Part shown: one piece after another, positions 60,034 to 64,000 of the stretch | How positions within the stretch are numbered: the stretch's first letter is position 1 | How the letters are laid out: each line of letters opens with the position of its first letter | Assembly (NCBI RefSeq): GCF_000429425.1 | Contig: NZ_AUBV01000006.1 | Span: 270,965 to 334,964, forward strand | Source: Algoriphagus mannitolivorans DSM 15301 | Lineage (GTDB): Bacteria; Bacteroidota; Bacteroidia; Cytophagales; Cyclobacteriaceae | Direction: 5' to 3' | Length of the DNA stretch: 64,000 bases | The notes under the pieces: model-generated | Database searches by the model: none | What the model saw: the letters and a program-made list of their open reading frames with translations, nothing else | Told to the model about the DNA's origin: nothing | Translations under genes and position numbers: made by a program

Positions 60034-60432
60034 ATGAACTACTGGATGGTCAAAACAGAGCCTACATCTTACTCTTGGGAGGATTTTCTAGCTAAAGGAG
60101 AGGATGTTTGGGATGGTGTTAGGAATTATCAAGCGCGGAATTTTCTCAAGGAAATGAAAAAGGGAGATTTGGTGTTGTTTTACCATAGCGGGAAAGAAAA
60201 GGCAGTTGTTGGAGTGTCTGAAGTGTCCGAAGAGGCCTTTCCGGATCCAAAAGATGAGGCTTGGGTAGCGGTAAAACTGAAAGCCAAACAAACTCTAAAA
60301 AGACCTGTTTCCCTTGCCGAAATCAAGTCCGAAGACCGGCTTTCCGAAATGTTGATGCTGAAACAAAGCCGCCTTTCCGTAATGGCTGTAAGCCCCGAAG
60401 AATTTGAACTTCTGATCAAAATGTCTGCATGA
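60034..60432 (+). CDS. EVE domain protein
   Basis: The 132-residue protein is a single EVE domain of the PUA-like fold: MNYWMVKTEPTSYSWEDF, WDGVRNYQARNFLKEMKKGD, LVLFYHSG and the closing MLKQSRLSVMAVSPEEFELL. EVE domains bind modified bases in DNA or RNA. It overlaps the next gene by 4 nt (ATGA). Confidence 0.93.
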   Translation: MNYWMVKTEPTSYSWEDFLAKGEDVWDGVRNYQARNFLKEMKKGDLVLFYHSGKEKAVVGVSEVSEEAFPDPKDEAWVAVKLKAKQTLKRPVSLAEIKSEDRLSEMLMLKQSRLSVMAVSPEEFELLIKMSA

Positions 60433-62048
60433 AAAAACTTATTGTCCTATTACTCTCGATTTTTATTCAGACTCAGCTTTTGGCTCAAGTGAAATTCCTC
60501 TCACGCTATGAAGTCAGAGGAGATGAATATGAGCCCATTTTTGAAATCATGAGGACAGATATGGGGCTGGTATCCTTCCGGACCTTACAGACGAAAAGCT
60601 TTTCAGCGGAAAGGACTCTCCAATTTTTCATCACCGATAAAAATCTGAATTCAGAAGGAGTGATCGAGCTCCCAATCCGAAACAACTACGAGATGATCGG
60701 ATACGATACCGAAAAAACCAAGCTATACATTTTGTTGGCCAGGGGAATGACTCCAAGTGCGGCCAAGTATATTCTGGAAGTCGATCTGGAGACCAAAAAG
60801 GGACTGGAGTATGCCGCAGACAATCTTTTGGACTTAGAGCTGGTGGAGTTTCTGGTTCAAAACAAGAAGGCCATTTTCATGGGGACATCTGATGCCCGGC
60901 CCGTTTTGCAGATCCTGGATTTAGAAGATAAAAGTCTTCATACCGTCCAAGGGGTATATGGAAATAATACCCAAGTACTTCAGATCCGAAAAATGCCCGA
61001 ACTGGAAGCTATAGAAGTGGTGGTGAGTAGGAAAGGGCAATACCGCAACCGGGAAACTTCCATTTTAACCTATGATTTGCTGGGGAATTTAGTTCGGGAG
61101 GTAAAGGTCGATCGATTTGGATCGGCTGACCAGGAGATCCTGGATGGGATTCTTCTTGCTGATCAAAACTACCAACAAGTCATGATTGGCTCTTTTGGGC
61201 AAGATGGAAGAAATTCCTATCAGGGGATGTATATCATGGAAATCAATGAGTTTGGAGAGTATACCTTCAAGTTGTACACCTTGGAAGACTTCCCGAATTT
61301 TTACAGCTACCTGAAGGAAAAACAGCAAGAAAAAAGGAATAAGCAGATTTTGAAAGAGTTGGAAAACAGTAAGGTTCCATCCATCCGAAATTCTTATTTG
61401 GTCAGAGATGTGAGAGAAACTGAAGAGGCCTACTATGTCTATTTTGATCAGTTGAATATCTCCACTTCAAGAGGAGGGAATCGTCCCAGAGGATATTCAC
61501 CTTTTACGACTTATAGGTATGACCGATTCAATAGAATGGGATACTCTCCCTATTTCATGGATCCTTTTCTTCCCATGAATTTGTCTCAAAACCAGTACTT
61601 CAGCGTTATTGACTACCAATATGTCTCTGCACATTTCATTAAAGTGGGCAAACAAGGACAAGTAATCTGGGACAATTCGGCCTCATATGCGGGCTTCTCT
61701 ACCAATTATCAGGAGCCTTTTGGAGAGGTAGCAGTGGTTGGGGATGATTTGTATCACGTTTACATCGAGGAAGATCAGATCATTGCAAGTTTCTTCAGAA
61801 ACGGGGAAAAGGTATTCGAGCGAATGTTTTTCGCGCTGGAGTTGCTGGATGAAAATGAAAGGATTCGAAATACAGACACGGAAACTTTACGCTTGGTCCA
61901 CTGGTATGACAATTACTTTTTGATCTCTGGAAAGCAGACCATTCGCTACTTGGGAGAGGGCAATCGGGAGGAATTCAGAAAAGTGTTTTTTATGAGTAAA
62001 ATCGTTTTGGACGGGGATTTGTACACCCCGGAAGGGGAAAAAGACTAG
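60429..62048 (+). CDS. Uncharacterised secreted protein
   Basis: The 539-residue protein has a signal peptide (LIVLLLSIFIQTQLLAQ) and a beta-rich body with repeating features of a propeller-like fold (NYEMIGYDTEKTKLYILLAR, TSILTYDLLGNLVREVKVDR, YQGMYIMEINEFGEYTFKLY). A Gly/Arg/Tyr-rich loop lies near residue 345 (GGNRPRGYSPFTTYRYDRF). No catalytic motif is recognised. It overlaps the EVE gene and is 35 bp before pyrR. Confidence 0.72.
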   Translation: MKKLIVLLLSIFIQTQLLAQVKFLSRYEVRGDEYEPIFEIMRTDMGLVSFRTLQTKSFSAERTLQFFITDKNLNSEGVIELPIRNNYEMIGYDTEKTKLYILLARGMTPSAAKYILEVDLETKKGLEYAADNLLDLELVEFLVQNKKAIFMGTSDARPVLQILDLEDKSLHTVQGVYGNNTQVLQIRKMPELEAIEVVVSRKGQYRNRETSILTYDLLGNLVREVKVDRFGSADQEILDGILLADQNYQQVMIGSFGQDGRNSYQGMYIMEINEFGEYTFKLYTLEDFPNFYSYLKEKQQEKRNKQILKELENSKVPSIRNSYLVRDVRETEEAYYVYFDQLNISTSRGGNRPRGYSPFTTYRYDRFNRMGYSPYFMDPFLPMNLSQNQYFSVIDYQYVSAHFIKVGKQGQVIWDNSASYAGFSTNYQEPFGEVAVVGDDLYHVYIEEDQIIASFFRNGEKVFERMFFALELLDENERIRNTDTETLRLVHWYDNYFLISGKQTIRYLGEGNREEFRKVFFMSKIVLDGDLYTPEGEKD

Positions 62049-62083
62049 TTTTATTTTTCTATATTTACGCCCAAATCTACCTC

Positions 62084-62632
62084 ATGCAAAAGCGGCTTGT
62101 ACTCGATCAGCAGCAGATTGCCATCACCCTAAAAAGGTTCTGCTACCAACTCATCGAAAATCACGACAATTTCGACAATACGGTAATCCTTGGGCTACAG
62201 CCCAGAGGGACCATTTTGATGGAAAAAATCGTCCAACTTTTAGCTGAAATTTCAGGAGTGAAAGTGCCTTATGGAGCTTTGGACGCAACTTTTCACCGGG
62301 ATGATTTTCGGAGAAGAGATTTTCCGCTCAAGGCCAATGAAACCCGAATTGATTTTTTGGTGGAGGGTAAAAAGGTCATTTTGATCGACGATGTACTTTA
62401 CAAAGGCCGTTCGGTCCGAGCTGCCATGGATGCCATGATTGCTTTCGGAAGACCTCAGAAAGTGGAATTGATGGTGTTGGTGGATAGAAAATTGACCCGG
62501 GATTATCCGATCATGCCTGATTATTGCGGGGTGAAAGTAAATACCCTGGACAGTCAATATGTGGTAGTAGAATGGGCTGGACAAGGCCAGGAACAAGACG
62601 CTATTTGGATCACAGAGAAAGCTAATAATTAA
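62084..62632 (+). CDS. pyrR: Phosphoribosyltransferase, PyrR type
   Basis: The 182-residue protein has the PRPP-binding signature VILIDDVLYKGRSVRAAMDA (about residue 98) and PyrR features (ILGLQPRGTILMEKI, ALDATFHRDDFRRR). In Firmicutes PyrR is an RNA-binding attenuator with uracil phosphoribosyltransferase activity; in Bacteroidota its regulatory role is uncertain, and no PyrR-binding leader is visible here. pyrB starts 2 bp downstream. Confidence 0.92.
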   Translation: MQKRLVLDQQQIAITLKRFCYQLIENHDNFDNTVILGLQPRGTILMEKIVQLLAEISGVKVPYGALDATFHRDDFRRRDFPLKANETRIDFLVEGKKVILIDDVLYKGRSVRAAMDAMIAFGRPQKVELMVLVDRKLTRDYPIMPDYCGVKVNTLDSQYVVVEWAGQGQEQDAIWITEKANN

Positions 62633-62634
62633 TC

Positions 62635-63561
62635 ATGTCGCAACTCAGCACCAGACACCTACTTGGAATCAAGGACATCACCGAATCTGATGTTCGATTA
62701 ATTTTAGAAACTGCGGCAAACTTTAAAGAGGTCATCAACCGACCCATCAAAAAGGTTCCTTCCCTCCGGGACATTACCATTGCCAATGTATTTTTTGAAA
62801 ACTCTACCCGGACCCGACTTTCTTTCGAACTGGCTGAAAAAAGACTCAGTGCTGATGTGGTCAATTTCTCTTCTTCCAATTCCTCTGTGAAAAAGGGAGA
62901 AACCCTGGTCGATACTGTCAATAATATTCTGGCCATGAAAGTGGATATGGTGGTGATGCGTCATGCCAGTCCTGGGGCTCCGCATTTTCTGTCCAGAAAT
63001 GTCAAAGCAAATATTGTCAATGCGGGCGACGGAACGCACGAGCACCCGACCCAAGCATTGTTGGATTCTTTTTCCATGCAGGAAAAACTTGGAGATTTGG
63101 CCGGGAAAAAAGTGGCGATTATCGGTGATATTCTTCACTCCAGAGTAGCCCTTTCCAATATCTTTTGCCTTCAAAAATTGGGAGCTGAGGTGATGGTCTG
63201 CGGACCGATTACGCTTTTGCCAAAATACATTTCCAGTCTTGGTGTCAAAATCGAACTGGACGTGCAGAAAGCTCTGGAATGGTGTGATGTAGCCAACGTG
63301 CTCAGAATCCAGTTGGAAAGACAGCAGATCAAATACTTCCCAAGTTTGAGAGAATACTCTTTGTACTATGGCATCAACCGCAAGATGCTGGATTCCTTAA
63401 ACAAAGAAATTGTCCTAATGCACCCGGGTCCTATCAACCGCGGAGTGGAATTGAGCTCGGATGCTGCAGATTCTGCACATTCCATCATTTTGGATCAAGT
63501 GGAAAATGGAGTAGCTGTTCGGATGGCAGTTCTTTACCTTTTAGCAGGAGCAAAGGGATAG
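62635..63561 (+). CDS. pyrB: Aspartate carbamoyltransferase catalytic subunit
   Basis: The 308-residue enzyme has the carbamoyl-phosphate site ENSTRTRLSFE (residues 51-61), HPTQALLD and HPGPINRGVEL motifs. It condenses carbamoyl phosphate and aspartate, the first committed step of pyrimidine synthesis. It pairs with pyrR in one operon. A terminator follows, then an IS256-type element. Confidence 0.96.
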   Translation: MSQLSTRHLLGIKDITESDVRLILETAANFKEVINRPIKKVPSLRDITIANVFFENSTRTRLSFELAEKRLSADVVNFSSSNSSVKKGETLVDTVNNILAMKVDMVVMRHASPGAPHFLSRNVKANIVNAGDGTHEHPTQALLDSFSMQEKLGDLAGKKVAIIGDILHSRVALSNIFCLQKLGAEVMVCGPITLLPKYISSLGVKIELDVQKALEWCDVANVLRIQLERQQIKYFPSLREYSLYYGINRKMLDSLNKEIVLMHPGPINRGVELSSDAADSAHSIILDQVENGVAVRMAVLYLLAGAKG

Positions 63562-63625
63562 TTTTTAGAAGCAAGGTTTCGCCTAGCTAAGCCTGACAGG
63601 CGAAAAGCAAGAGATAATAAGCAAG

Positions 63626-63660
63626 AAAAAAACGGTGAGGTTTGTCCCAACCGTTTTTTT
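63626..63660. terminator. Bidirectional terminator after pyrB
   Basis: An 11-bp perfect stem (AAAAAAACGGT / ACCGTTTTTTT) with a 13-nt loop gives a T-run on either strand. A second hairpin, TTTCGCC / GGCGAAA, lies upstream at 63578-63605. Confidence 0.88.
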
Positions 63661-63710
63661 GTTTTAAAGGAAATAGCTGGATCCATCTTCAGTTTGGGTA
63701 GCGTCCCGAT

Positions 63711-63812
63711 AAGTGTGTAAGTGGTAGAAAAAGTTATTCTGGAATTTTTCGGCCCCTTAAAAGGCCTGGAAAAATTACGGAAATAACTTTTTCGGGATAC
63801 CTTCACACACTT
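63711..63812 (+). other. Long nested stem-loop in the IS leader
   Basis: Four paired blocks nest around an 8-nt loop: AAGTGTGT/ACACACTT, GAAAAAGTTATT/AATAACTTTTTC, AATTTTTC/GAAAAATT and GGCC/GGCC, with GGTA/TACC between the outer two. The structure ends 5 nt before the transposase ATG. It could block translation of transcripts that enter from outside the element. Confidence 0.8.
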
Positions 63813-63817
63813 AAGCT

Positions 63818-64000
63818 ATGAAAAAAGAAGATGCATTCAGCGAGGAGTTCCTCAAGCAGTTCAAAAATGGAGAAGAGCTTTACGCTTTTCTGGGTCAGCT
63901 CCAAAAGCGGGGCGTAGAAGCCATCCTTGAAGGAGAAATGGATAATCACCTGGGCTATGAGAAGCACGGGGAATCCACCGGGGAAAACACCCGTAATGGG
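63818..64000 (+). CDS. IS256-family transposase (5' part only)
   Basis: The first 61 residues read MKKEDAFSEEFLKQFKNGEE and include the family motif VEAILEGEMDNHLGYEKH followed by NTRNG, the normal N-terminus of IS256-type (mutator) DDE transposases. The gene is cut by the window end, so its integrity is unknown. Confidence 0.92.
   Translation, partial: MKKEDAFSEEFLKQFKNGEELYAFLGQLQKRGVEAILEGEMDNHLGYEKHGESTGENTRNG

Larger units (their letters stand above)
63700..64000 (+). mobile_element. IS256-family insertion sequence, left end (truncated by window)
   Basis: An IS256-type transposase gene starts at 63818 and continues past the window. The left boundary is placed only roughly, before the long hairpin at 63711-63812; the terminal inverted repeat cannot be defined without the right end. 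Confidence 0.75.

Overview
The window looks like a chromosomal segment of a Bacteroidota bacterium of the Cytophagales/Cyclobacteriaceae (Algoriphagus-like) type. The reasons are a type IX secretion C-terminal sorting domain, a MoaC-MoaB fusion, a clade II (Sec-exported) nosZ cluster, CtlX, start sites mostly without strong Shine-Dalgarno sequences, and a TTTG / TANNTTTG promoter before the tRNA gene. Genus is an inference; nothing here fixes it.

Region 1 (1-19.9 kb) is a nitric-oxide / nitrous-oxide island. It holds the tail of moaCB, nnrS with a di-iron RIC protein, an anaerobic ribonucleotide reductase (nrdD, a separate small glycyl-radical-domain gene, nrdG), a frameshifted hemerythrin gene, OsmC, the quinol NO reductase norZ, two Rrf2 regulators with three-cysteine signatures, a second RIC, a membrane protein read through into a lipoprotein cytochrome c, nosZ, a small membrane protein, nosL, nosD, nosF and nosY. 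No nitrite reductase (nirS/nirK) is present in the window. A shared inverted repeat, close to AAAGGAT-N6-ATCCTTT, precedes ric1-nnrS, nrdD, norZ, the second rrf2 and ric2-nos, and suggests one regulon. Gene remnants (TonB receptor tail, HPP-family tail, cyclase tail) lie between the operons.

Region 2 (20-37.7 kb) couples surface polysaccharide and secretion genes to what looks like an NO-sensing phosphorelay. A minus-strand operon (family 2 glycosyltransferase, manC, a 1002-residue membrane protein, two small exported proteins, a GT4 glycosyltransferase, GtrA) and a T9SS-secreted protein sit beside a sigma-54 response regulator, an H-NOX heme sensor, a 1358-residue HNOBA/PAS/GAF hybrid kinase with REC and HPt domains, a mannose-isomerase-type cupin and a single-domain response regulator. 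Six copies of ATTCC-N7-GGAA(T/A) lie only in the intergenic regions of this block, mostly 75-120 bp upstream of sequences resembling sigma-54 -24/-12 elements. I read this as an undescribed H-NOX -> phosphorelay -> sigma-54 regulon, and it is the main find.

Region 3 (37.7-48.2 kb) contains a 900-codon open frame spanning a DUF4184 protein and a TPR/beta-barrel protein with a STAS gene antisense inside it, an SRPBCC protein, a DUF1460 peptidase-like protein, a frameshifted flavin oxidase, a sulfatase, tRNA-Asn(GTT), a secreted protein and ctlX. Region 4 (48.2-49.8 kb) is a REP-associated tyrosine transposase (RAYT) gene nested among REP-like hairpins and 228-bp units that carry copies of the ctlX 3' end. 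Region 5 (49.8-64 kb) has purB, a ferredoxin-type reductase, an ECF sigma operon with cell-surface proteins, polX, an EVE protein, pyrR-pyrB and the start of an IS256-type element that runs off the window.
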